Source: Calditrichota bacterium (GTDB taxonomy: Bacteria > Calditrichota > Calditrichia > Calditrichales > J004). From it: 64,000 nt of DNA. Location of the stretch: NCBI GenBank assembly GCA_013112635.1, contig JABFGF010000007.1, positions 186,001 to 250,000 of the forward strand, given 5' to 3'. Shown here one piece after another: positions 34,154 to 43,436 of this stretch (the first letter of the stretch is position 1; every line of letters starts with the position of its first letter). Made by a program: the position numbers and the translations under genes. The notes beneath the pieces are model-generated. The model saw nothing but the letters and a program-made list of their open reading frames with translations. It searched no databases and was not told where the DNA came from.

Positions 34154-35257
34154 ATGAAACAAGTAGGTTTATTAATACTCATCCTGATTTTAAGTAATAC
34201 TTGCAGTGCTCAAGAATGGCAAAATATCAAATCTTTGGGTTTATGCTTGGATAGTTTGGTAAACAACCTGATTCTTGAAAAGAAAATCCCAAGTATCGCA
34301 ATTGGTGTTGTAAAAGATGGAAAAACAGTTTTTGCCAAAGGGTTTGGTTTCGCAAATGTGGAAAAGGAAATACCCGCGACTAAAAACACAATTTACCAAC
34401 TTGGATCTGTAACCAAAATTTTTACAGGATATTTACTAGCTAACTTAATTAACAAAAAATACATTTCTTTATCTGATTCTATAATTTCGTACTTTCCAGC
34501 ATCAATAGAATTTCCTATTTCACCCACAGGTCAATTTGTAACAATTAAAGATTTAGCCACTCATTCGTCCGAGTTTCCGAGATACCCTGAGAATTTGAAG
34601 AGAATTGACCCAAATCCAATAAAAGGATACTCAAATGAAGAGATGCTGAAAGGGATTGAATTAGTTTCTATCGATACCGTAATAGGAGTCAGATACAATT
34701 ATTCCAATTTCGGATATGGTGTTTTAGGAATAGCAATGGAAAACATAATGGGAAAATCTCTTTCAAAATTGATGTATGAAAATATATTCTCAACGTATTC
34801 TATGAAGAGCACTTCATTGATTTTCAAAGATGATTTTAAAGATAGGCTTTCAATTCCCTACTTAGAGGTATCCCCCTATAAAAGAACAGAGCCATGGAAT
34901 ATGGGGGCTTTATCTGGTGCCGGAAATGTTTATAGTTCGATTTTAGATTTAAATAAATTCATGATTATTATGTTGTCTAATAATGAAATCAATAAAATTC
35001 AGCAATCGAAATACTTTAAGATTAATGAAACATGGAGTTACGGTTTAGGCTGTTTTATAGTAGATTCGAAGAAAAGAAATACCCAGATCATATATCATGG
35101 TGGAGATATGGATGGTTATGCCTCATCTTTAACGCTCTACTTAGAACACAATTTGGGAATTGTAATTTTAACTAATTGGGGAGCAGGGCAAATTATTGGA
35201 GAGGCGTTCACAAAGATAAATGCAGAAATTGAAAATCATTATCTGGGGGCCATATAA
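34154..35257 (+). CDS. Exported serine hydrolase, class C beta-lactamase fold
   Basis: 367 residues, signal peptide ending at CSAQ. Motifs: SxxK as Ser85-Val-Thr-Lys88, YxN as YSN, and HGG (YHGGDMDGYAS) in place of KTG. This set is usual for esterases and peptidases of the family and for true AmpC enzymes alike, so the substrate is open. It follows the cyclotransferase gene closely. Confidence 0.86.
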   Translation: MKQVGLLILILILSNTCSAQEWQNIKSLGLCLDSLVNNLILEKKIPSIAIGVVKDGKTVFAKGFGFANVEKEIPATKNTIYQLGSVTKIFTGYLLANLINKKYISLSDSIISYFPASIEFPISPTGQFVTIKDLATHSSEFPRYPENLKRIDPNPIKGYSNEEMLKGIELVSIDTVIGVRYNYSNFGYGVLGIAMENIMGKSLSKLMYENIFSTYSMKSTSLIFKDDFKDRLSIPYLEVSPYKRTEPWNMGALSGAGNVYSSILDLNKFMIIMLSNNEINKIQQSKYFKINETWSYGLGCFIVDSKKRNTQIIYHGGDMDGYASSLTLYLEHNLGIVILTNWGAGQIIGEAFTKINAEIENHYLGAI

Positions 35258-35268
35258 CAGAAAAGTGA

Positions 35269-35706
35269 ATGAAAAACGAATATTTAAGACATACCATTTC
35301 AACTATAAACTATAGGTTTCAAAAAGCTACAAAAAACACAGATGATAAATTCGGTAGCTTCAACCTCGGAAAAGGAAGCAGAAGTATTAATGAGATAATA
35401 AATCACTTGTATCATATCTTACTTTTTACGAAAGCTTTTATCGAAAAAGAAAAGTATGTAGATGAAATCCCGGAGAAACTAAGTTTAACAATGGAAATTG
35501 AAAGGTTTAAGGTAGAATTGAAAAGAATTGACAATATTCTAAAAACCAAAGGGTTGAAAATTGAACACGCTAAAAGACTATTACAGGGGCCTTTTTCTGA
35601 TATCCTAACGCATATTGGACAAATTTCTATGCTACAAAGATTAAATGATAAACCTATTGAAGGTGAAGATTTTTCTTCTGCACCAATTCAAACAGGACTA
35701 TTATAA
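35269..35706 (+). CDS. DinB-like protein
   Basis: 145 residues, mostly helical, with the DinB-type opening (SINEIINHLYHILLFTKAFI) and ending (ISMLQRLNDKPIEGEDFSSA). Members form four-helix bundles with a His-based metal site, several acting as thiol transferases; a full His triad is not obvious here. It lies 11 nt after the serine hydrolase and converges with the minus-strand transporter. Confidence 0.68.
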   Translation: MKNEYLRHTISTINYRFQKATKNTDDKFGSFNLGKGSRSINEIINHLYHILLFTKAFIEKEKYVDEIPEKLSLTMEIERFKVELKRIDNILKTKGLKIEHAKRLLQGPFSDILTHIGQISMLQRLNDKPIEGEDFSSAPIQTGLL

Positions 35707-35737
35707 AAAACCTTGTGAAAAATAGCATAAAAATGTA

Positions 35738-36619
35738 TCATCTTTTGAGGATACCGATACCAAAAAAAATAATTAATAGACCTAATATCAAAATTGGGCT
35801 AATTGTTTCATCAAAAATAACCCAACCCCAAATTAAAGCAAGCGGGGGAGTAACATAAGTTATCATGGACATTAATACTGGCGAAGTATTTTTTAACATC
35901 CAGAAATAAAGTACAAAGGCAATGGCCGTGCCAAACAGAGCCAAATATAAAATGGAAAAAATTGCATAAGCATCAAAAACCGGCTGCAAATCTGATTCAT
36001 AAAAATACGAGATAATCAAGAATGAAATGGAAGTATAAAGCATAGGCAATGTGTTTAAAGTGATTGGATTAATTGTATTGCTTGCTTTTTTTGCTAATAT
36101 TGTCCCCAGTGAAGAGAAAATCGGACCAATTAGAAAAGCTACCATTCCCCAAATAGCAAATTTGCTTGAATCCTCAAATTCAATTTTATCCCAGAAAATA
36201 ATAACTATTCCAACAAATCCTACAAAAACGCCTGTAGCTTTTTTTAAACTAATTTTTTCTTTTGGTAATAACCAGGCAGAAAATAGTAATACATAAAATG
36301 GAAATACGGAAAACAAAACACTTGCTAACCCGGAGGAGATATGTTGTTGCCCCCAATAAACAAATGAATACCCTCCGGTAAATAAGATCATTCCAAAAAC
36401 AAAAAGAAATAAATGCGTTTTTAGCGATTTAGGAAATTCAATTTTTTTTGTTATTGCAAATACTGATAGGAACAAAAAAGCTAAAATAAATCGTAATCCT
36501 GCTGATAAAAATGGTGGTAAAGAAACCAATCCAATTTTTATTGCCACCCAGGTTGAACTCCATATAAAACAAAGCAAAAAAAAAGTTATAAAAGGTAAGT
36601 ATTTTTTTGAAAGGTGAGT
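35738..36619 (-). CDS. EamA-family DMT exporter
   Basis: 293 residues from the internal ATG at 36619 (MTHLSKKYLPFITFF); the longer start at 36673 has no better ribosome site. Ten helices in two EamA repeats, with CFIWSSTWVAIKIG and FWMLKNTSPVLMSMI. These export metabolites or amino acids. It is one of three EamA genes in the window (with 57287 and 58688). Confidence 0.86.
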   Translation of the reverse strand, partial: THLSKKYLPFITFFLLCFIWSSTWVAIKIGLVSLPPFLSAGLRFILAFLFLSVFAITKKIEFPKSLKTHLFLFVFGMILFTGGYSFVYWGQQHISSGLASVLFSVFPFYVLLFSAWLLPKEKISLKKATGVFVGFVGIVIIFWDKIEFEDSSKFAIWGMVAFLIGPIFSSLGTILAKKASNTINPITLNTLPMLYTSISFLIISYFYESDLQPVFDAYAIFSILYLALFGTAIAFVLYFWMLKNTSPVLMSMITYVTPPLALIWGWVIFDETISPILILGLLIIFFGIGILKR

Positions 36620-36725
36620 CATATTGCAAACTGGTCTGTCATTGAGATAAACACTGACTTTTAACTTATTCACTTGTGTATTTTTTATGAGCTTTAATGG
36701 GTACTTTGGGCTTTAAATATAAAAA

Positions 36726-37301
36726 CTATAGCCATTGGTTTATTTTACCACTATCCGCTATTAAACCATTTAATCCTAAAGCCACTCTAGCAGTACTTTT
36801 TCTAATCAATGCTTGTCCACCAAAGAAATATATTCTATCTTCACTCACCTTAAACATAACACTTAAGTACTGATACTGTTTATGGGATATTCCGACTTCA
36901 ATTAAGCTTCGAATTCGCGTTTTTGAATTCTGTTCTCTGCATAACCATAAGTTTAAGCGGGCATTATTTTTTTTCATTTTACCCTTAACCCCATAAAATT
37001 TTGTTGGGGTTGTAAACAAATCCCCACCACCGCGATAGTAAATTATTGCTTGGTAAGTTTTGTCACGATATAACTTAAATCCTCTTGAAAAAACCCATGA
37101 TTCAGATTCTGAGGAAATATTACCAACACATTCAAGACAATGAGTTTCAACAAAAGGTCTTCTTCGAACAAGCTTCCAAACTCCACCAGTTTTTTTCGTT
37201 TGTTCAATTTCTACGACACTGAAATCATCAGTATTTGGCCTGAATCCAAATATGTAAGGACCTTTTTCAAAATCGAACTCTAAATCATATGTAATTGCCA
37301 T
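36726..37301 (-). CDS. Unknown cytoplasmic protein, 191 aa
   Basis: No family recognised. The ribosome site is strong (GAGGAGGTTG before the ATG). The sequence is beta-rich and aromatic, with two Cys close together (HCLECVG). No signal peptide. It lies between the EamA gene and the decarboxylase on the minus strand, perhaps co-transcribed with the latter (157-nt gap). Confidence 0.7.
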   Translation of the reverse strand: MAITYDLEFDFEKGPYIFGFRPNTDDFSVVEIEQTKKTGGVWKLVRRRPFVETHCLECVGNISSESESWVFSRGFKLYRDKTYQAIIYYRGGGDLFTTPTKFYGVKGKMKKNNARLNLWLCREQNSKTRIRSLIEVGISHKQYQYLSVMFKVSEDRIYFFGGQALIRKSTARVALGLNGLIADSGKINQWL

Positions 37302-37458
37302 TTCAACCTCCTCATTTCTTTATTGGATAATTCGCTTATTTAAACATTGCTGTTGAAAAAAAATAATTTTAATTAGTGTTAAATCTTTAAGTTACTACCA
37401 CCAACATGTTAGATTTAATACAAAAAAAATTAAGTCTTATTGAAAAAACAATTCATTA

Positions 37459-38904
37459 TTAGCAACAAACTTTAGCCTCTTCATTAATAGATGATTTAAT
37501 TTTTCTGATTTTTGTAACGAGTTGTTTAATATTTGAAAGTGTTGTATTTGGGCTCATGAAAACAAGTCTTAGATATCGCTTATTATTAAACATTGCTGTT
37601 GTAAAATAATAGCTTCCTTCAGTAGACATTTGGTTTCTTATTTCAATTTGAGTTTTATCTTCGCCCTCAATTCTAAAACAAAGTATATTACTTTGTGGGT
37701 GAACAGGGCATTCAAAATCTTCGAGTTGATTTATATAAAAATATGCTTCCTCCGTAAGTTGATATCGATCTTCGATAAAATCGGCAAGCCCTTTTTCTCC
37801 AATAGCACCTAGTACAAAAAATAGTTTTTCTCCTAATCCAGATTTTGTAGTTTCAATTGTTCTTTGAATTAAATCAAATCCAGGCTGTATTTTTTCATGA
37901 AACAAATAACTAGCTTCTTGGTGAATTCCTTGATCTAAGTATCTATGGTCGCGAACAAGAAGCGCAGCGCATAATGATGGTACTTGAAGTAATTTATGTG
38001 CATCCCATGTGAGTGAATCTGCCTTATTAACTCCTTTTAATAAGCCTTTATACTTATCAGAAACCAACGCGCTTGCTCCATGGGCTCCATCAACGTGGAA
38101 CCAGATTTCGTTTTTATTACAAAAATCAGCTATTTCTTCTAATGGATCATAAATTCCTACTGATGTGCTGCAAGCATTTGCAACTAAAGCGATTGGTTTT
38201 TTGCCATCTTTAATTAGTTTTTTGTAGGTGTTTTCTATTTTATCAGGAATAATAGCCCCATTATTATCAATATCAAGTGCATAGATCGAGTTTTCTCCAA
38301 TACCTAAAATACCAGCGGCTTTTGACAAAGAATAATGGCTTTCTTGAGGCAATAAGATTGCAAGGTTAGAAGGATTCCCATTTTTCCATACATCTGGGGC
38401 AATTTTACTGCGCGCTATAATCAAAGCTGTGAGATTTGCTATTGATCCTCCATCAACAAATACACCGCCACCAAACTTCGAATCATAATATGTTTCATCT
38501 ATTTGGGTAGGAGATTTTTTCCAGCCTATTTTTCCTAGCATCCAATTTACTAAAAAATATTCTATGCTTGCAGAAGCTGGCCCCATTTCATAAACGTTAG
38601 CCACATTATTTGTGAAGCTATTTATAAAAGCTCCTAAAGCGCTTGAATAGTGAGGGGCTGCACATTGATGTCCGAGATATAATGGGTGGTGCAACCTAGT
38701 AGAATAAGAGAGATATTTTTTTAAAAAGGTGGATAGGTTTTCACCGGTTAATCCACCGCGAGAGGTGTAGCCTTCTAAATTTAAGGCTGAAATAATATCT
38801 TTCAACTTTTGTTGGTTAATTACCTGTTTTTTGTTAGAAACAGAATCATCATAAAATTTTTTTAAACCTTGAGCAACAATTTGAATATCAAAATCAAATG
38901 TCAT
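37459..38904 (-). CDS. PLP-dependent amino-acid decarboxylase (group II)
   Basis: 481 residues, aromatic-amino-acid/glutamate/diaminobutyrate decarboxylase family. Seen: HHPLYLGHQCAAPHYSSALG, FVDGGSIANLTALIIAR, HVDGAHGASALVS and the PLP-lysine motif WDAHKLLQVP. The family turns amino acids into amines; the substrate cannot be read off. The C-terminus ends in Cys-Cys (EEAKVCC), an unusual tail. A palindromic operator lies 48 nt upstream of its start. Confidence 0.88.
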   Translation of the reverse strand: MTFDFDIQIVAQGLKKFYDDSVSNKKQVINQQKLKDIISALNLEGYTSRGGLTGENLSTFLKKYLSYSTRLHHPLYLGHQCAAPHYSSALGAFINSFTNNVANVYEMGPASASIEYFLVNWMLGKIGWKKSPTQIDETYYDSKFGGGVFVDGGSIANLTALIIARSKIAPDVWKNGNPSNLAILLPQESHYSLSKAAGILGIGENSIYALDIDNNGAIIPDKIENTYKKLIKDGKKPIALVANACSTSVGIYDPLEEIADFCNKNEIWFHVDGAHGASALVSDKYKGLLKGVNKADSLTWDAHKLLQVPSLCAALLVRDHRYLDQGIHQEASYLFHEKIQPGFDLIQRTIETTKSGLGEKLFFVLGAIGEKGLADFIEDRYQLTEEAYFYINQLEDFECPVHPQSNILCFRIEGEDKTQIEIRNQMSTEGSYYFTTAMFNNKRYLRLVFMSPNTTLSNIKQLVTKIRKIKSSINEEAKVCC

Positions 38905-38951
38905 GCGTTAGTCTCCTATAAATTGACAGAGCATTATTAATTGTTTAATTT

Positions 38952-38968
38952 AGTTGTAACATACAAAT
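38952..38968. promoter_or_regulatory. Palindromic operator (one mismatch)
   Basis: AGTTGTAACATACAAAT, one mismatch to the dyad. It lies between the divergent decarboxylase and SRPBCC genes. Confidence 0.6.
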
Positions 38969-39044
38969 AAAAACTCTGGGGTGCAATTTTTCTGAACTTA
39001 AAATGAAATTCTTGAAAATCCGAAATTACTGAGAAGGGGGCAAA

Positions 39045-39484
39045 GTGTGTTTTCAAAAAGACGTGGACGCTATAAAGTGGAAAGTTCATTTCAAGTCGTC
39101 AAGAGATAAAGTTTTTAAAATGCTCATTACGGATGATGGAAGAGCAAAATTTTGGGCTGAGTCTGCGGTCGAAACAGATGGTCATGTAGATTTTATTTTT
39201 CCTAATGGAACGCAATGGAGAGGAAAAATATTGGAGAGAATTGAAAATTCGGTTTTTAGTGTCAAATATATTGGAGATAGTAAAGTTACTTTTTTTTGGA
39301 AGCTGATGACAATGGAACAGATCTCACGCTGATAAATGAAAACGTCTTATCAAAAGAAAGATGTGAAGTGATTGCTGGCTGGGTTTCTGTACTTTTATCT
39401 TTAAAAGCCGCTGTTGATTATGCTGTAGATTTAAGAAACCATAATTCAGATAGGACATGGGATGACAACTATGCGGGAAATTAA
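39045..39484 (+). pseudogene. SRPBCC/AHSA1 gene broken by a T-run frameshift
   Basis: The first frame (39045-39332, GTG start behind GAGAAGGGGG) carries WKVHFKSSRDKVFKMLITDD and VDFIFPNGTQWRGK. The matching second half (ADDNGTDLTLINENV, AGWVSVLLSLKAAVDYAVDL) is in another frame. The break is a run of eight T at 39290-39297; nine T would restore one ~146-residue protein. It may be a true mutation or a base-count error. Confidence 0.75.
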
Positions 39485-39701
39485 TATTGTTGGCAATGAT
39501 GAATTCATTCACGAACTTTATTTATGTATTTTTTAGACTACTTAAAATTTTTGGTCATTAATTTTTTTAGAAAGTTATGATATATAAAAATCAATAATCT
39601 AACAGTTGAAGTTTAAAATAAAGGAAAATTAGTAACCTTTAGAAGTCAATTGGATAAAAGGACTTCAATCGCTTTTTCAAGAACCAAATCCTTTCCATTT
39701 C

Positions 39702-40976
39702 TTAAACTTTCTGGGGTTGGTACACCTTGATATCAGGTTGAATACCAAATCCCTCAAATGATGATCCATCAGGGAAATATTCGCGCTTGGTTCCGATTGC
39801 AACTCCCATTCCATTTCCAAATGACTGAACAAATGGTTGACCCGTACTGCCAGCTGTGGCTCTCCCTACTAAAATCGCTCTTCCATTATCCTTAAATGGC
39901 ATTATAAAATCTTCCGAAGCAGAATGACTCCCCTCATTCATCAATATTACTATTTTTCCCAGAAAAAGAGAATCACCTTTCTCAGGAAATGATGACCATT
40001 TTAAATGAGGTTTCAGAAATTCAGCATAATTGGGATCTGTTTTTGCATAGTAAGAATGGACAGCAATATGTAGTGGAGTTGATTCTGTCCACCAACGCCA
40101 TTTTCTTTCCATTAATGCCCCAATTAATTTTAAAGGTGAACTACCACCACTATTATTTCTTACATCAATTACTAAGCTATGCGCATTCTTAAATTTGGAT
40201 AGAAGTAATAATGCTTTCTTTTCAAAACGATTTTCACTCCATGCGGGTATTTTAATATATGCTATATTGTTTTCAATAATCCATCTCCCTGATGTCTTCA
40301 TTGTTTTTTCTGGTGATTTGATTGTATTATCTTTACTGCGATTGATTTTAATCTGTTTTCCACTATTAAGCGTAATTTTGTATTTTACTGGAAAAAGAAA
40401 ACGTTGCCAATAATCAAAAAGGCGATAACGGCGGTATCTCTCAGTTGACGCTGATATATATTTTTTATTTTTTTGATAAAAAAGCTCAATTGGAACATTA
40501 TTTATAGCTGAAATGGTACTTCCAGGATGTAAATTGTCAATAGAACTTTGGTCAATTATCCATTGTCCACTTATATATCTAACTGAAAAGCCATGAAAGC
40601 CACCAACATCTTTAAGTAAATCAGTATCCCAAAATCCTGAATGGCTGTTATTAAGATCGGCAACAAATTTTAGTGAAGCCATAGAAAATTCTTTACGGGA
40701 TTTAGCAGTCATTGCCTTATTCAAATATGATTGAAAGGCACTGTCTAAATCAAAATCTGGAATATTATCCCAATGAGCAAAGTTTTTCTTAATGGCAGAA
40801 TAAATCCGACCAGCAAAATAAGCTCTATTTTCTATTGATAGAGTATCTTGAGATTTTGCTGTTTTATCAATTGATGGCTTTTGGACTTTATTGCTTGCAA
40901 AAAGTACTCCGGACGTTATAACCATAATAACTAACATATATTTCATTTGACGCAATGAGATATCTTTAAAAATCAT
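39702..40976 (-). CDS. Exported S41-family (tail-specific type) peptidase, C-terminus frameshifted
   Basis: 424 residues from the ATG at 40976, chosen because GGAGAAATTAT precedes it; longer ORF starts overlap the divergent promoter. Signal peptide, then the S41 core with LVIDVRNNSGGSSPLKLIG and the active-site segment NEGSHSASEDFIMPF. The frame ends at QPQKV. One base away the sequence continues through 39646 as TPESLRNGKDLVLEKAIEVL, the normal end of such enzymes, so one C is probably missing near 39720. Confidence 0.82.
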   Translation of the reverse strand: MIFKDISLRQMKYMLVIMVITSGVLFASNKVQKPSIDKTAKSQDTLSIENRAYFAGRIYSAIKKNFAHWDNIPDFDLDSAFQSYLNKAMTAKSRKEFSMASLKFVADLNNSHSGFWDTDLLKDVGGFHGFSVRYISGQWIIDQSSIDNLHPGSTISAINNVPIELFYQKNKKYISASTERYRRYRLFDYWQRFLFPVKYKITLNSGKQIKINRSKDNTIKSPEKTMKTSGRWIIENNIAYIKIPAWSENRFEKKALLLLSKFKNAHSLVIDVRNNSGGSSPLKLIGALMERKWRWWTESTPLHIAVHSYYAKTDPNYAEFLKPHLKWSSFPEKGDSLFLGKIVILMNEGSHSASEDFIMPFKDNGRAILVGRATAGSTGQPFVQSFGNGMGVAIGTKREYFPDGSSFEGFGIQPDIKVYQPQKV

Positions 40977-41082
40977 ATAATTTCTCCATAACATGAATAA
41001 CTTAAAATAAAGTATTTTATTTTGATGTAATACTTTATTAGATTTAAATTTTTTTGACAATATATACCAATATGAGTAAGTT

Positions 41083-41099
41083 ATTTGTAACTTGCAAAT
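41083..41099. promoter_or_regulatory. Palindromic operator at the MarR/S41 divergent promoter
   Basis: ATTTGTAACTTGCAAAT, identical in all 17 bases to the copy at 23686. It lies 33 nt before the MarR start, as expected for autoregulation. Confidence 0.75.
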
Positions 41100-41132
41100 A
41101 AAATGAAAATAAAGCAAACCAAGAGAAAAATA

Positions 41133-41579
41133 ATGAAAGACCAAGTTTCAGTTTTTCATGAGCAGATTGTTGAATTAATTAAAAAATATCAATTTCGTGA
41201 TCGTGATCAGATTCTATCTTGTGGAATTTCTGTAAGCCAGTGCTATATACTAGAAACACTACATACTCATGGATCTTTAACAGTTGGAGTACTTGCAGAA
41301 AAGATGTATCTATCAATTAGTACAATAACTAGGGTAGTGGATCAGTTGGTTAAAAAGGGATATGTTATTCGAGAACAGGATACAAATGATGGGAGGGTTT
41401 ATTTTAATAAAATGACAAAATCGGGTGAAGAAGTATATTTGAAATCTTGGGATAATATTTTTAAATCAGAAAAAGCAATTCTGGATAACTTTGATTCAGA
41501 ACAAAAAGAATTGTTGATTGATTTTTTAAAAAAGCTCAATAAGTCTGTTTCTGAATGGCATAGTACATGTAAAGTATAA
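41133..41579 (+). CDS. MarR-family regulator with paired cysteines
   Basis: 148 residues from the ATG at 41133 (AAGAG upstream). Winged-helix signature: GSLTVGVLAEKMYLSISTIT, RVVDQLVKKGYVIREQDTND and the wing. Cys30 and Cys37 (SCGISVSQCY) in the dimerisation/sensing helix and a Cys three residues before the end (STCKV) suggest thiol, oxidant or metalloid sensing. A palindrome overlaps its promoter region and nine related copies lie elsewhere, so it is the best candidate for their binding protein. Confidence 0.88.
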   Translation: MKDQVSVFHEQIVELIKKYQFRDRDQILSCGISVSQCYILETLHTHGSLTVGVLAEKMYLSISTITRVVDQLVKKGYVIREQDTNDGRVYFNKMTKSGEEVYLKSWDNIFKSEKAILDNFDSEQKELLIDFLKKLNKSVSEWHSTCKV

Positions 41580-41600
41580 ATAATATTTTTTTGAGGTGAT

Positions 41601-41617
41601 ATTTGTAATATACAAAT
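41601..41617. promoter_or_regulatory. Palindromic operator
   Basis: ATTTGTAATATACAAAT, a perfect dyad. It lies 22 nt after the MarR stop and 102 nt before the dipeptidase gene. Confidence 0.75.
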
Positions 41618-41719
41618 AGATTGAGTCTTTTTAGTTCTTCAAACGTCTCTATGAATAAACTTTAACTCTATAATGAGTAACAGAGTTCTATATAATTTCA
41701 ATAACCCAAAAGGATAAAA

Positions 41720-42931
41720 ATGAAATACTGTGTAATTTTAATACTAAGTTTGTTTATAGGGTGTATAGAAAATACTAAACCTACAAATATTACATTAGGC
41801 TATGCCAAAGAATTAGCAAAAAAGACTCTTATAATTGATGGACACATTGATTTACCGTATAGGCTTAAAGAACATTATGAGGATGTTTCTAAAAAAACAA
41901 TAAATGGGCATACAGATTATCCGCGCTTAATTGAGGGAGGTTTGGATGCACCTTTTATGTCAATCTATATTCCGGCTTCATATAAAGAAAAGGGTGGAGG
42001 TAAAGATTTGGCTGACAGTTTAATAGATATAGTTGAATCATTAGAATATAAGTGGCCGAAAAAATACAAAATAGCGCGATCTGTAAAAGATGTAATAACA
42101 AATTTTAAAACTGGAATAATTTCTCTGCCAATGGGTATGGAAAACGGAAGTGGGATTGATGGTAATCTAAAAAATCTGCAACATTTTTATGAAAGAGGTA
42201 TACGGTATATTACTCTTACTCATTCAAAAAACAATCTAATTGGAGGTTCATCTTTCGATAAAAAAAGAAGTTCGGATGGCTTAACAGATTTTGGGGTAGA
42301 TGTTGTAAGAGAAATGAACCGATTGGGTATAATGGTTGATATTTCCCATGTATCAGATTCCACTTTTTATGATGTCCTCAGAGTTAGTAAAACCCCACCC
42401 ATAGCTTCTCACTCATCGTGTCGGCACTTTATACCAGGTTTAGAACGCAATATGAGCGATGATATGATAAAGTCGTTGGCTGAAAAAGGAGGGATTATTA
42501 TGATTAATTTTGGATCATATTTTGTGAATTCAAAATTTCAAAAGTTATGGGATAAAGCAGATAAGATAGCTAAAGAGAATGACTATAACAACGAGAAGCG
42601 AGCAGATATACTCAAGAGAATGAAAAATGAAAGTAATTTAGAAATTTCAATTGATGAAGTTGTTGAGCACATTAAACATGTTGTTAATCTTGTTGGTGTT
42701 GATCATGTTGGTTTTGGTTCTGATTTTGATGGAGTTATTAATTTACCAAATGGTCTGACAGATGTTTCTATGTATCCGAATTTAATCTATAAATTATTAA
42801 AAAATGGGTTTACAGAATCAGACATTGAAAAAATATGTTCTGGTAATATTATTCGTGTTTGGAAAAAAGTAGAAGGCAATTCAAAGCAAATTAAAACGAG
42901 AAAGTTCTTACCAAAAGGGACAAAATTTTAA
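41720..42931 (+). CDS. Lipoprotein M19 membrane dipeptidase
   Basis: 403 residues with a lipobox-like signal (LSLFIGC). The metal site of the M19/renal dipeptidase family begins at IIDGHIDLP (HxD); later come GMENGSGI, LTHSKNN, DISHVSD and GSDFDG. These zinc enzymes cut dipeptides, including Cys-Gly from glutathione breakdown. The ArsN2 gene follows after 11 nt as one unit. Confidence 0.9.
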   Translation: MKYCVILILSLFIGCIENTKPTNITLGYAKELAKKTLIIDGHIDLPYRLKEHYEDVSKKTINGHTDYPRLIEGGLDAPFMSIYIPASYKEKGGGKDLADSLIDIVESLEYKWPKKYKIARSVKDVITNFKTGIISLPMGMENGSGIDGNLKNLQHFYERGIRYITLTHSKNNLIGGSSFDKKRSSDGLTDFGVDVVREMNRLGIMVDISHVSDSTFYDVLRVSKTPPIASHSSCRHFIPGLERNMSDDMIKSLAEKGGIIMINFGSYFVNSKFQKLWDKADKIAKENDYNNEKRADILKRMKNESNLEISIDEVVEHIKHVVNLVGVDHVGFGSDFDGVINLPNGLTDVSMYPNLIYKLLKNGFTESDIEKICSGNIIRVWKKVEGNSKQIKTRKFLPKGTKF

Positions 42932-42942
42932 ATAAGGCCATA

Positions 42943-43398
42943 ATGACATTAACTAAAATAAAAACGAACAAAAGAATAGCCAAGCCATCAGATTTTGAAA
43001 ACATTGCAGTTCTGTTAAAAAGTTCTAACCTAACAACAATTGGTGTGAAAGAAAATATTGAAAACTTTGTTATTTTAATTTATCAAAAACAGATTGTCGG
43101 AGTTGCCGGTTATGAAGTTTATGGTGACAAAGCATTACTGAGATCCGTTGCTGTTGAAAAAAGAGTTCAGGGAAATGGTTTTGCTAAATCATTGGTTAAA
43201 GAACTAATCTCAATCATTAATAAAGGAAGGTTATCAGATGTATATTTGTTAACAGAAACAGCACCAGATTTTTTTCGATCGTTTGGATTTAAAGAGGTTT
43301 CGAGGGATGTAGTTGATGAAGGTATAAAATCATCTGAAGAATTCCGATCTATTTGCCCTTCAACAGCAATTTGTATGAAAATGAGTATCAAAAAATAA
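42943..43398 (+). CDS. arsN2: ArsN2-type GNAT acetyltransferase
   Basis: 151 residues. The GNAT core GVAGYEVYGDKALLRSVAVE, RVQGNGFAKSLVKEL, YLLTETAPDFFRSFGF and the tail EFRSICPSTAICMKM follow the ArsN2 pattern closely. ArsN proteins acetylate amino-bearing arsenicals or are linked with arsenic resistance. No ArsR, ArsB or ArsC lies in the window, though DUF6428 and a Psr/Phs/Arr-type oxidoreductase do. Confidence 0.78.
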   Translation: MTLTKIKTNKRIAKPSDFENIAVLLKSSNLTTIGVKENIENFVILIYQKQIVGVAGYEVYGDKALLRSVAVEKRVQGNGFAKSLVKELISIINKGRLSDVYLLTETAPDFFRSFGFKEVSRDVVDEGIKSSEEFRSICPSTAICMKMSIKK

Positions 43399-43413
43399 TT
43401 TTTTTATTTATAC

Positions 43414-43430
43414 ATTTGTAGGTTACAAAT
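43414..43430. promoter_or_regulatory. Palindromic operator next to a start codon
   Basis: ATTTGTAGGTTACAAAT, a perfect dyad, ending 6 nt before the ATG of the following gene. There is no ribosome site in between, so the operator must overlap the transcript start or the leader. Confidence 0.75.
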
Positions 43431-43436
43431 ACAACT

